From Chitinophagaceae bacterium UBA1946 (GTDB taxonomy: Bacteria; Bacteroidota; Bacteroidia; Chitinophagales; Chitinophagaceae): a stretch of DNA of 29,939 bases. The DNA lies in NCBI GenBank assembly GCA_002336815.1, contig DDEU01000026.1, positions 16,728 through 46,666 of the forward strand, read 5' to 3'. The translations under genes were made by a program, and so were the position numbers. Of this stretch, positions 1 to 6,367 are shown in pieces. Under the pieces are notes generated by a model, which saw only the letters and a list, made by a program, of their open reading frames with translations, was not told the origin of the DNA and did no database searches. The number at the start of each line of letters is the position of its first letter. Position 1 is the stretch's first letter.

Positions 1-1
1 C

Positions 2-667
2 CCGGCTAAAGCAAGCTGGGCTACCCTGCCCATGCCCGGCGTACAACCGTTGCTGGTAGACGAAAATGGAAAAGAGATCACTGAAAGGGATGAACAGGGT
101 ATGCTTAAAGGCAACCTCTGCATCAAAGCGCCGTGGCCGGGCATTTTAAGAACTACCTGGGGCGATCATGAACGGTGCCGTACCAATTATTTTGCTACTT
201 ATCCCGGTTTGTATTTCACCGGCGATGGTGCCCTGAAAGATTCAGGAGGGAACTACCGCATCACCGGAAGGGTAGATGATGTACTCAATATCAGCGGTCA
301 CCGCATTGGCACGGCTGAAGTGGAGAATGCCATCAATATGCACTCCGGCGTGGTAGAAAGCGCAGTGGTGGGCTATCCGCACGATATTAAAGGACAGGGT
401 ATTTATGCCTATGTTATTTATAACGGTCATCATGGTGATGAAAATTTAAGAAGGCAGGATATCAGCCTGACGGTTTCCAAGATCATTGGTCCGATCGCTA
501 AGCCAGATAAGATCCAGTTTGTTTCCGGTTTGCCTAAAACACGAAGCGGCAAGATCATGCGCCGTATTTTAAGAAAGATCGCAGAAGGTGAAACCGCAAA
601 CTTGGGTGATACTACAACGCTGCTCGATCCGGGTGTGGTAGATGAGATAAAGGATGGTAAATTGTAA
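2..667 (+). CDS. acs: Acetyl-CoA synthetase, C-terminal part (5' end outside window)
   Basis: The frame is open from the window edge, so this is the last ~221 residues of a protein that is normally about 650 residues. Acs converts acetate, ATP and CoA to acetyl-CoA through an acetyl-adenylate. Visible landmarks are the adenylate-forming hinge region (YFTGDGA, then YRITGRVDDVLNISGHRIGTAE) and, near the C-terminus, PKTRSGKIMRR. In the Acs family this last motif carries the catalytic lysine that is acetylated by protein acetyltransferases. The match to Acs rather than a generic acyl-CoA ligase rests on the GRVDDVLNISGHR and RSGKIMRRILRKIA blocks. No truncation is seen at the 3' end. The gene ends 9 bp before a REP palindrome that may also act as its terminator. 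Confidence 0.93.
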   Translation, partial: PAKASWATLPMPGVQPLLVDENGKEITERDEQGMLKGNLCIKAPWPGILRTTWGDHERCRTNYFATYPGLYFTGDGALKDSGGNYRITGRVDDVLNISGHRIGTAEVENAINMHSGVVESAVVGYPHDIKGQGIYAYVIYNGHHGDENLRRQDISLTVSKIIGPIAKPDKIQFVSGLPKTRSGKIMRRILRKIAEGETANLGDTTTLLDPGVVDEIKDGKL

Positions 668-676
668 ATCAGTTCT

Positions 677-706
677 CCCCGGTCGGTACCGCAGGTCAGA
701 CCGGGG
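677..706. repeat. REP palindrome (copy 1) between acs and RAYT 1
   Basis: Imperfect palindrome with 8-bp outer arms CCCCGGTC/GACCGGGG and an inner ACC-GCA-GGT mini-stem with a triloop. It belongs to the same 26-bp family as the copies at 1428-1739 and 5108-5133. It sits only 4 bp beyond the stop codon of the minus-strand transposase and 9 bp beyond the acs stop. The following T-rich stretch (ATTTTTAT) means it could also terminate acs transcription. Confidence 0.85.
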
Positions 707-710
707 ATTT

Positions 711-1316
711 TTATATTCCGTCGTCTTTAAAAAATAATTTTTTGCTCATCTCTTCACCGATCAACTTGTATGATTCAACTACAAAATCCCTTTCATTGAA
801 TCCGATCAGTTGATTTGCCAATGCTTTATCGCATAAGTTTCCATTTCTTAGTCCTGCATAATCGGGGAAAGAACAATAGGGCCAATCCTCCAGTTTTGAA
901 ACAAGGTTTGCACTAAAAGGATTTTGGTGGATGTAGTGAAATGCAATGTATCCATGGTTGGTACTTCCATCGCTCATGCCCTTTGCTTTTGTTTTTTGCC
1001 TGAATAAAGAACCTGTTCTGCCTCGCTTTTTATTGAACCATTGAGCATAGTTGCTTTGCAACAATCGAAACCCATTGGAAAGCTGACAGGAGAAGATATT
1101 CCCCACCTTTTTTATGTTGGCTGAATCTTCCGTAGCATAGATCTCAAAATGAAAATGATTGGGCATTAAGCAATAGGCCAGCACTTTGCAATGCGGTAAC
1201 ACAAACTTTCTGAAGAGCTGGAGAAATTTAACGTACTCATCATCACTGGTAAAAATGTCTTCCCGGTTATTCCCCTGGTTATAAATATGATAGATCTCGT
1301 TGGCGATAATATTCAT
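711..1316 (-). CDS. REP-associated tyrosine transposase (RAYT, Y1_Tnp/IS200-like)
   Basis: 201-residue single-domain HUH endonuclease of the Y1_Tnp family. The N-terminus has the typical EIYHIYNQGNNRE strand. The metal-binding HUH motif is in LMPNHFHFEIY (His54, His56), and the likely nucleophilic tyrosine is Tyr128 in HYIHQNP, followed by the usual EDWPYCSFPDY block. Family members (TnpA-REP of Escherichia and Pseudomonas) cut and rejoin single-stranded DNA at REP hairpins. Here a REP copy lies 4 bp past the stop codon and seven more lie on the 5' side (1428-1739), so the gene is embedded in its probable substrate. All catalytic residues are present and the frame is intact, so it may be active. 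It is a domesticated single-gene transposase type rather than a complete insertion sequence: no accessory gene is seen. Confidence 0.9.
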   Translation of the reverse strand: MNIIANEIYHIYNQGNNREDIFTSDDEYVKFLQLFRKFVLPHCKVLAYCLMPNHFHFEIYATEDSANIKKVGNIFSCQLSNGFRLLQSNYAQWFNKKRGRTGSLFRQKTKAKGMSDGSTNHGYIAFHYIHQNPFSANLVSKLEDWPYCSFPDYAGLRNGNLCDKALANQLIGFNERDFVVESYKLIGEEMSKKLFFKDDGI

Positions 1317-1427
1317 CTCAACGTATTTTAAAGGTTAAAGAAAGTCAGCATCAAAGAAGTGGGTGGGCTGCTGCTTTATTTATACTATTAAGATATGAAT
1401 TTTCTTGTATTTGTACTAATGCTATTG

Positions 1428-1545
1428 CCGGTCTGACCTACGGTGCCAACCGGAGGAAATATGAAGGTTGTTTCCGGTCTGACCTGCGGTGCCGACCGGA
1501 GGAAATATGAAGGTTGTTTCCGGTCTGACCTGCGGTGCCGACCGG
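1428..1545. repeat. Tandem 46-bp repeat with three REP palindromes
   Basis: Three direct copies of the palindrome (1428-1453, 1474-1499, 1520-1545) start exactly 46 bp apart. Each 26-bp palindrome (arms CCGGTC/GACCGG, inner stem ACC-TGC-GGT) is followed by the same 20-bp linker beginning AGGAAATATGAAGG. Copies two and three are identical. Copy one differs at two positions, one of which breaks a stem pair. The third copy lacks the linker after it. The exact periodicity points to recent tandem duplication. Confidence 0.92.
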
Positions 1546-1553
1546 AAAGCTGC

Positions 1554-1579
1554 CCAGCCTGATCTTCGGTATCAACCGG
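1554..1579. repeat. Eroded REP copy
   Basis: A degenerate 26-bp relative in the same orientation as the three copies before it. CCTGATCT, CGGT and AACCGG remain recognisable in register, but the left arm no longer pairs fully. It is identified mainly by position in the array and partial sequence match. Confidence 0.5.
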
Positions 1580-1597
1580 GAAAGAAAGGGCTCTAAA

Positions 1598-1683
1598 TGC
1601 TGGACGGTACCGCAGGTCAGACCAGCAATAGATCCACCAAAAATATTTTGTAAATGCTGGTCGACACCATAGGTCAGACCAGC
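1598..1683. repeat. Two REP palindromes in reverse orientation with changed but still paired arms
   Basis: Copies at 1598-1627 (arms TGCTGG/CCAGCA) and 1656-1683 (arms GCTGGTC/GACCAGC) are in the opposite orientation to those at 1428-1545. In both, one C:G pair of the family stem is replaced by T:A on both sides, so the hairpin is kept. The second has further changes in the loop. Both keep the CAGGTCAGACC or TAGGTCAGACC half almost unchanged. Confidence 0.85.
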
Positions 1684-1713
1684 CAAACCATACAGGAGAA
1701 GATGCTGCAAGTA

Positions 1714-1739
1714 CCGGTCGGTACCGCAGGTCAGACCGG
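1714..1739. repeat. REP palindrome, reverse orientation
   Basis: Canonical 26-bp copy with arms CCGGTC/GACCGG and inner ACC-GCA-GGT, matching the core of the copy at 677-706. It is followed by an A-run. It is the last member of the array and lies about 80 bp from the end of the large secreted-protein gene. Confidence 0.88.
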
Positions 1740-1819
1740 AAAAAAATACCCTCCAGGTATGAAAGATGCACAAGCCAGTGCCACACCTTTTACAAAGTTC
1801 CAATGCGATGTGTAAACGA

Positions 1820-4800
1820 CTAATGCATAATGGTAAGATTAAATCCCGGGTTGATTAGCACAGAGGCACCTGCTGCTGCAGTTAACGTCCTGATCTCCGT
1901 ATCTGAATTTAAAACAGGCGTGCCACTTTGGATGTACACATCGGTAAACAGGTCCGGCACTTTATTGCAACTCCAGTTACCCGGATTTTCCCATTGGTTA
2001 TTAACAGCGCCTGTCCAGTAAGACACAAACTTCAGGGTTGATACTGTACCCGCTGTGTTATTTACAAGGCACCTGAATTGGTAGCCATACCAATAGGGCG
2101 GCGCATCCTTTAATCTTAAGATAGCAGTGGTTGCTCCAAAAAAGGTAAACCCATCATCGTTGATATTGGAAAAAGAAGTTTCATAATAAGGGTATTCGGT
2201 CCGCATCCATTGCCATTGATAGGTAGCGCCAGTTGTATCTGATGAAAAATAAATATTCTCCGACTGGCAGAACTGGCTTCCCGTGCAATCCTGCACCGTA
2301 ATCGTTTTGTAAACAGTATCAACCAGGTTGCAACTCAGCGAATCTGCAGCAACCAGTCTTACCCGGATACTGCCGGGAAAGTTAAAGGTATGTGTAACAG
2401 TATTCGAAGGTGCGTATGCCGTTACTTCAGCAGACCCATCTCCAAAATTCCAGGTATATTTTTTAGCGTTAACAACAGTATCGGTAAAGAACAAACTGGT
2501 GGCAGTGCAAATGGTATCTTTTGCAATACCGCCCGCAGTCGACCGGATGCCTGCTTCAACGGCAGGCCCGGAACTCATGTTGATCTTCACTGCCGCCTGG
2601 TTGCAACCTCCGTTGCTGAGGTTGGTGGGCGACCATACGCCGGGTGTGGTAGGAAAAACACCTGTGCCACTCGTACAGTTGGCACAGATCGTCTGGTAAA
2701 GAACGCCCTTATCATCAAACCGGTTGGTACCACCATCGGCATGATCTGAAAAGCCACCTGTTTGTCCAAAAAAATCGCCGTACAACTGTGCCGCTGCATT
2801 TTTCTGCAGTATAAAAAAGTAAAAGTCATTGCCATCCGTAGCAGGGTGCAGTGCGTTGGCAGTAGTGGTGAGGCCTGTTGTTCCGGCATTAGGGTACTGC
2901 TTTAAAGTATTCAATGCACCGCCCCACCCGGATAGATATACATTTTCGCATTTGTCAACGTAAAAAGCAAGCGGGCATATATTCGGGCTCGATGCATTCG
3001 TTCCAAAATTGGTGGAGTACAGGTAGGCAGAAAGATCAGGTTGCAGTTTACTGATAAATTGTTTTCCGCCAGGCTGACTAAAAGCAGCATTCACAACATT
3101 TCTGGCCCCGGTGGTGGTGCCGGTGATGTACACAAATCCTTTTTTATCCAGTTGCAAACCATAGATCATATCGTTCCCTGCTGTGCCATCATAAGTTGTT
3201 TTTACAATACTGCTTCCATCAGCCTTGATAATGCTGACAAAGCCATCGGTTGCTCCGCCCAGGAAATTCGCAGAAATGGCATTGATCTTATTGCCGGGAA
3301 GATCAGTACTGGTGGTAGCGCCGGAAACATACAAGTTGCCTGTTGCTTTATTCAATGCAAGATTAAAACAGGCATCATTGCCTGAGCCGCCAAAAAAAGT
3401 TGAAAAGCCAATGGCAGAAAGGGTTGGGTTGATCTTGAGGATGATCCCATCCTGCCTGATAATTGCTCCGCCTCCACCAAACGCTGGCTGAAAAGGATTG
3501 CCTGATACAGGGAAGTTGGTTGATTGAGTAGAACTGGCGATGTAAATATTATTACTGTCGTCCAGCAAAATATCGCCCCTGTTGTCATCGCCGTAATTCC
3601 TTCTTGTATCATAAGCGCCGTCTGTCTGTCCCGGTACTCCCAGTGCCGTGTACTTGCCCCTGATGTTGATACCATCATCTTCAGTGCCACCGATTCTGAC
3701 AGAACCCATCAATGCCGTTCCGCCTGCATTGAATTTTGTGACCACGATATCAAACTTGCCGCAGGGTCCTACGATCGTTGTTGCAGGATAGGTAGTGGTG
3801 GTTGTAACCGGGGTATTTGTTCTGCCGAATACCACTAAGTTTCCCTGTGCATCACAAGTCATGCTGTGCAACTGTTCGTTGCCGTTACCTCCAAGATAGG
3901 TGGCATACTGCCTGCTGGTTCCGTCGGGCGAAAACTTAAAGATCGCAATGTCAAACGGACCATTTCCATCGTCATTCAGGCCACCATTAAACGTTTGACT
4001 AAAGGCACCTGCTGATACCGGGTAACCATTTGCAAAAACAATACCTCCGGAAAAAAAACTTCCATCCGGACCAGGGGCGGAAGTATTGCCCCAGTTATCC
4101 GCCGTGCTGCCGGTGAAAGAGCTGAATATTAAAGTGGGATCAATTACAAGCAATGCTGTTGGGTCATATTGCTGCAGGTTAAACTGTACCGTGTTGCCTT
4201 TTAAAACGTACCGGCAGGCTATTTTTTTTCTTTCACCGTTCACCAACTGGTAACTGTAAGGATAAGATTCTTTCACCGTTCCCAGCGAAGTGTAAATATG
4301 CAGTTCGTTGTTCTTCACTGCCAGTTGATCGGCACCCTCATAATTTAATTTAATAGCGCCTGCATCAGCGCCCGGGTGCACTAAAAAATCATACTTGATG
4401 CTGCCGGCATTGGTATAATACCGTACATCAATACCGGGATACACATTTGTATAAATGATCTCTTCAAACAACCTGCAGTTGCCCTGCCATTTGTCTTTGT
4501 CGTTCCCGGTAAAATAATTGTTGTAACCGGGCAGTATTTTGCCGGGTTGTTTCAGGGAACCTGCGGAGGCTCCTTCAAAATGTACTTTGATGGCGTGAGA
4601 ATGCAGGGTGATCGCATCATTGCCAATGCTGGCGTTTTCTTTTCCTGCTAAATCATGTGAATGGCCGGATAGTTTTTCCAGTTCTTCCGCATTGTGTTGC
4701 AAAATGCTGAAGCTGTTTTTTTCAATAAAAAAAGCACCGGCTTTTATATCTGTTTTAAAATCGATCTGCTGTTCCCACTGGCCTTTGTTTTCGATAAATT

Positions 4801-4873
4801 GAAATTGGGCGAAACCAGTGAAATGTAAAAGGAAGAAACCAAGCAGAAGTGCTAAGGGTTTGATATTATTCAT
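1820..4873 (-). CDS. Large secreted SBBP/beta-propeller and PKD-domain protein
   Basis: 1017 residues with a clear signal peptide (MNNIKPLALLLGFFLLHFTGFAQ, likely cut after the alanine-glutamine). The order of parts is: an N-terminal DUF7948-like domain (about 25-245, starting FIENKGQWEQQ); a run of SBBP-type propeller repeats (about 250-750, for example TYLGGNGNEQ, TFFGGSGND and TTYDGTAGND, each followed by G-(N/F)-(L/V)-(Y/V)-(V/I)-(F/S/T)-G); a PKD domain (about 785-870, YTWNFGDGS); an Ig-like segment; and a final WxNPGNWSCxxVPD segment. Such proteins are exported cell-surface or adhesion proteins in Bacteroidota. No type IX C-terminal sorting domain is evident, and the protein stops just after the last beta segment (NLTIMH). 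No enzymatic function is suggested by the sequence. Confidence 0.85.
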   Translation of the reverse strand: MNNIKPLALLLGFFLLHFTGFAQFQFIENKGQWEQQIDFKTDIKAGAFFIEKNSFSILQHNAEELEKLSGHSHDLAGKENASIGNDAITLHSHAIKVHFEGASAGSLKQPGKILPGYNNYFTGNDKDKWQGNCRLFEEIIYTNVYPGIDVRYYTNAGSIKYDFLVHPGADAGAIKLNYEGADQLAVKNNELHIYTSLGTVKESYPYSYQLVNGERKKIACRYVLKGNTVQFNLQQYDPTALLVIDPTLIFSSFTGSTADNWGNTSAPGPDGSFFSGGIVFANGYPVSAGAFSQTFNGGLNDDGNGPFDIAIFKFSPDGTSRQYATYLGGNGNEQLHSMTCDAQGNLVVFGRTNTPVTTTTTYPATTIVGPCGKFDIVVTKFNAGGTALMGSVRIGGTEDDGINIRGKYTALGVPGQTDGAYDTRRNYGDDNRGDILLDDSNNIYIASSTQSTNFPVSGNPFQPAFGGGGAIIRQDGIILKINPTLSAIGFSTFFGGSGNDACFNLALNKATGNLYVSGATTSTDLPGNKINAISANFLGGATDGFVSIIKADGSSIVKTTYDGTAGNDMIYGLQLDKKGFVYITGTTTGARNVVNAAFSQPGGKQFISKLQPDLSAYLYSTNFGTNASSPNICPLAFYVDKCENVYLSGWGGALNTLKQYPNAGTTGLTTTANALHPATDGNDFYFFILQKNAAAQLYGDFFGQTGGFSDHADGGTNRFDDKGVLYQTICANCTSGTGVFPTTPGVWSPTNLSNGGCNQAAVKINMSSGPAVEAGIRSTAGGIAKDTICTATSLFFTDTVVNAKKYTWNFGDGSAEVTAYAPSNTVTHTFNFPGSIRVRLVAADSLSCNLVDTVYKTITVQDCTGSQFCQSENIYFSSDTTGATYQWQWMRTEYPYYETSFSNINDDGFTFFGATTAILRLKDAPPYWYGYQFRCLVNNTAGTVSTLKFVSYWTGAVNNQWENPGNWSCNKVPDLFTDVYIQSGTPVLNSDTEIRTLTAAAGASVLINPGFNLTIMH

Positions 4874-4988
4874 TGTGGAGGGTATTAATTTGTAAAATAA
4901 AGGAAATTATCTAAAAGATGAGGGTGTGCTGCACAAATGCGGTCTATATTTTGGCTGGTTTATCATTTGTTATTATTTTCGGGCAGCA

Positions 4989-5048
4989 ATGATCACTATT
5001 AAACATACAACGACCATTACCAAACACAGCGATGCTGCGGAAGGATAA
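4989..5048 (+). CDS. Threonine-rich leader peptide of an attenuator
   Basis: A 19-codon frame, MITIKHTTTITKHSDAAEG, starting at an ATG and ending in TAA. Eight of residues 2-11 are Thr or Ile (five Thr, three Ile), much like the thr operon leader of enteric bacteria. The stop codon lies just beyond the segment (5038-5044) that can pair with the 5' arm of the downstream terminator. A ribosome reaching the stop would mask that segment, whereas one stalled at the Thr codons would leave it free. This position is what makes the small frame credible. It is inferred to sense charged tRNA-Thr (and perhaps tRNA-Ile) and to control asd. Confidence 0.72.
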   Translation: MITIKHTTTITKHSDAAEG

Positions 5049-5106
5049 CAGTTGTTTGTAGGTTACAAAATACTGAGCCTTCCGGTAAAACGGGGGGCTT
5101 TTTTTT
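5038..5106 (+). promoter_or_regulatory. Transcription attenuator: antiterminator and terminator
   Basis: Two mutually exclusive structures are visible. Terminator: AGCCTTCCG (5076-5084) pairs with CGGGGGGCT (5091-5099) over 9 positions including two G-U pairs, with loop GTAAAA, followed by eight T (5099-5106). Antiterminator: CGGAAGG (5038-5044) pairs perfectly with CCTTCCG (5078-5084), using the same arm, and encloses a small hairpin TTTGTA-GGT-TACAAA (5055-5069). The antiterminator's first arm overlaps the last codons of the leader peptide, as in ribosome-mediated attenuation. Confidence 0.72.
5076..5106 (+). terminator. Intrinsic terminator of the asd leader
   Basis: GC-rich 9-bp stem with a 6-nt loop and a direct run of eight T residues. 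It is the strongest plus-strand terminator seen in the window, yet no ordinary gene precedes it. This fits premature termination of the asd transcript. Confidence 0.8.
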
Positions 5107-5107
5107 A

Positions 5108-5133
5108 CCGGTCGTTACCGCAGGTCAGACCGG
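5108..5133. repeat. REP palindrome, isolated copy in the asd leader
   Basis: Arms CCGGTC/GACCGG with inner ACC-GCA-GGT. One base differs from the canonical core (GTTACC for GGTACC). It starts two bases after the T-run of the attenuator, 3.4 kb from the array. It is in the same orientation as copies 677-706 and 1714-1739. Confidence 0.88.
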
Positions 5134-5270
5134 GTTAAAAAAGTCAGAGCCTGGAAACACAATGTTCAGTGATGGTATTTTGCACAAGGGTGCGACGCAA
5201 CGATGCTGCCATCATTGCCGAAGCTGGTATCAAAAGCAATATTTTAAACCAAATAAAAAACAACACAAAG

Positions 5271-6260
5271 ATGAAAGTAGCAGTAGTTGGCGCAACAGGC
5301 CTGGTGGGCAGCAAGATGCTGCAGGTATTGGCCGAAAGAAATTTTCCTGTAACAGAGCTGATACCGGTGGCTTCTGAAAGATCTATCGGCAAGGAGGTGG
5401 ATTTTAAAGGAACGAAGTATAAGGTAGTGGGTTGGCAGGATGCCATTGCGGCCAAACCTGCAGTTGCTATTTTCTCTGCCGGTGGAGGCACCTCCCTGGA
5501 ACTGGCACCAAAATTTGCAGAGGCCGGCATTACCGTGATCGATAACTCAAGTGCCTGGCGCATGGACCCCACCAAAAAATTAGTGGTACCGGAAGTGAAT
5601 GCGGATGTGCTGACCGCTGCTGACAAGATCATCGCCAACCCCAATTGCTCAACCATACAAATGGTGGTGGTGTTAAAACCGCTGCATGAAAAATACAAGA
5701 TCAAAAGAGTTGTAGTAAGCACCTACCAGAGCGTAACGGGTACCGGTGTAAAGGCGGTAGACCAGTTGATGAACGAAAGAAAAGGAGTGCAGGGAGAAAT
5801 GGCTTACAAATACCCGATCGACCTGAATGCCATTCCGCAGATCGATGTGTTTCTTGACAATGGTTATACCAAGGAAGAAATGAAGATGACCAATGAAACA
5901 GTAAAGATCATTGGTGATGCAAACATCAAAGTAACGGCAACCACTGTACGCATTCCGGTGATGGGCGGCCATAGTGAAAGCGTGAACATTGAATTTGAAA
6001 ACGATTTTGACCTGGCTGAAGTTAGAGAACTGTTAAGCAAGGCACCCGGTGTGGTGGTGCAGGATGATGTGGCCAACTTCATATATCCAATGCCGTTAAC
6101 AGCACATGAAAAAGATGAAACTTTCGTGGGCCGCATCCGCAGGGATGAAACGCAGCCCAATACACTCAACTGCTGGATCGTAAGCGACAACCTCCGCAAA
6201 GGCGCTGCTACCAATGCCGTGCAGATAGCGGAATATTTGCTGGGAAAAGGGCTGTTGTAA
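5271..6260 (+). CDS. asd: Aspartate-semialdehyde dehydrogenase
   Basis: 329 residues, the usual length. It reduces aspartyl-phosphate to aspartate semialdehyde with NADPH, the branch point to Thr, Met, Lys and diaminopimelate. Visible are the nucleotide-binding VAVVGATGLVGSKML (from residue 3), the catalytic cysteine Cys126 in NPNCSTIQ, and the conserved histidine His234 in GGHSESV. The frame is open upstream to 5169, but the family starts at MKVAVVGATG, so the ATG at 5271 is chosen; the extra 34 residues have no family counterpart. A threonine attenuator precedes it, which fits end-product control through Thr. It converges on the next minus-strand gene across a hairpin element. Confidence 0.95.
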   Translation: MKVAVVGATGLVGSKMLQVLAERNFPVTELIPVASERSIGKEVDFKGTKYKVVGWQDAIAAKPAVAIFSAGGGTSLELAPKFAEAGITVIDNSSAWRMDPTKKLVVPEVNADVLTAADKIIANPNCSTIQMVVVLKPLHEKYKIKRVVVSTYQSVTGTGVKAVDQLMNERKGVQGEMAYKYPIDLNAIPQIDVFLDNGYTKEEMKMTNETVKIIGDANIKVTATTVRIPVMGGHSESVNIEFENDFDLAEVRELLSKAPGVVVQDDVANFIYPMPLTAHEKDETFVGRIRRDETQPNTLNCWIVSDNLRKGAATNAVQIAEYLLGKGLL

Positions 6261-6263
6261 AGG

Positions 6264-6362
6264 TGTCACGCAAAGACGCTAAGGAGCGAAGAACCGAAAG
6301 GAATATAAAAAGGCGCAAAGAGTTTTCTTTGCGCCTTTTCTTTTTTGTGTCTTTGCGTGACA
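6264..6362. repeat. MITE-like nested hairpin element (GCGTCTTTGCG type)
   Basis: A 99-bp near-perfect hairpin element filling the gap between two convergent genes. The outer arms TGTCACGCAAAGAC (6264-6277) and GTCTTTGCGTGACA (6349-6362) pair over 14 bp. The inner arms AAAAGGCGCAAAG (6308-6320) and CTTTGCGCCTTTT (6327-6339) pair over 13 bp. Conceptual translations (SRKDAKERR, and LRLFFFVSLRDKF) are the spurious peptides often annotated from this kind of repeat. The inner stem with its T-rich tail can act as a terminator for asd, and the A-rich side for the opposite gene. Confidence 0.8.
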
Positions 6363-6367
6363 AATTC

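Larger units (their letters stand above)
1317..1819. other. Gene-free stretch carrying the REP array
   Basis: About 500 bp with no credible gene. The first 110 bp (1317-1427) is AT-rich and would hold the promoter of the minus-strand transposase. From 1428 to 1739 it is occupied by seven REP palindromes, and 1740-1819 is unique sequence up to the stop codon of the next gene. Open frames crossing it (for example 1388-1786) are repeats of the palindrome translated and are rich in Trp, Cys and Arg, so they are not taken as genes. Confidence 0.85.
4874..5270. other. Leader region of asd holding an attenuator and a REP
   Basis: About 400 bp between the divergent secreted-protein gene and asd. It contains, in order, a Thr/Ile-rich leader peptide (4989-5048), an antiterminator and terminator pair (5038-5106), one REP palindrome (5108-5133) and a further foldable segment (5167-5217). 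No perfect TAnnTTTG box was found upstream of the leader. TATATTTT at 4945-4952 and TATTATTTT at 4971-4979 are imperfect candidates. Confidence 0.7.

Noticed and set aside
1428..1739. Possible CRISPR array
   Set aside because: The units are palindromes in both orientations; in the only regular part the linker is itself repeated rather than unique, and no cas gene is present.
1388..1803. Overlapping open frames of 121-132 codons on the minus strand through the REP array
   Set aside because: They are translations of the palindromes and linkers in two frames (repeating RSDLRYRP and GLTCGTD-type words), with biased Trp/Cys/Arg content and no family resemblance.
4918..4992. 24-codon hydrophobic frame starting MRVCCTNAVYIL, overlapping the Thr leader start
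   Set aside because: No supporting context beyond an ATGA overlap with the leader peptide; composition is what AT-rich upstream sequence can give by chance.
5169..5270. Upstream extension of asd by 34 codons
   Set aside because: The family start MKVAVVGATG is at 5271 and the extra residues match nothing known; treated as untranslated leader.
5144..5722. 192-codon frame antisense to asd
   Set aside because: It lies opposite a clear asd gene and shows no recognisable domain; a shadow of asd codon usage.
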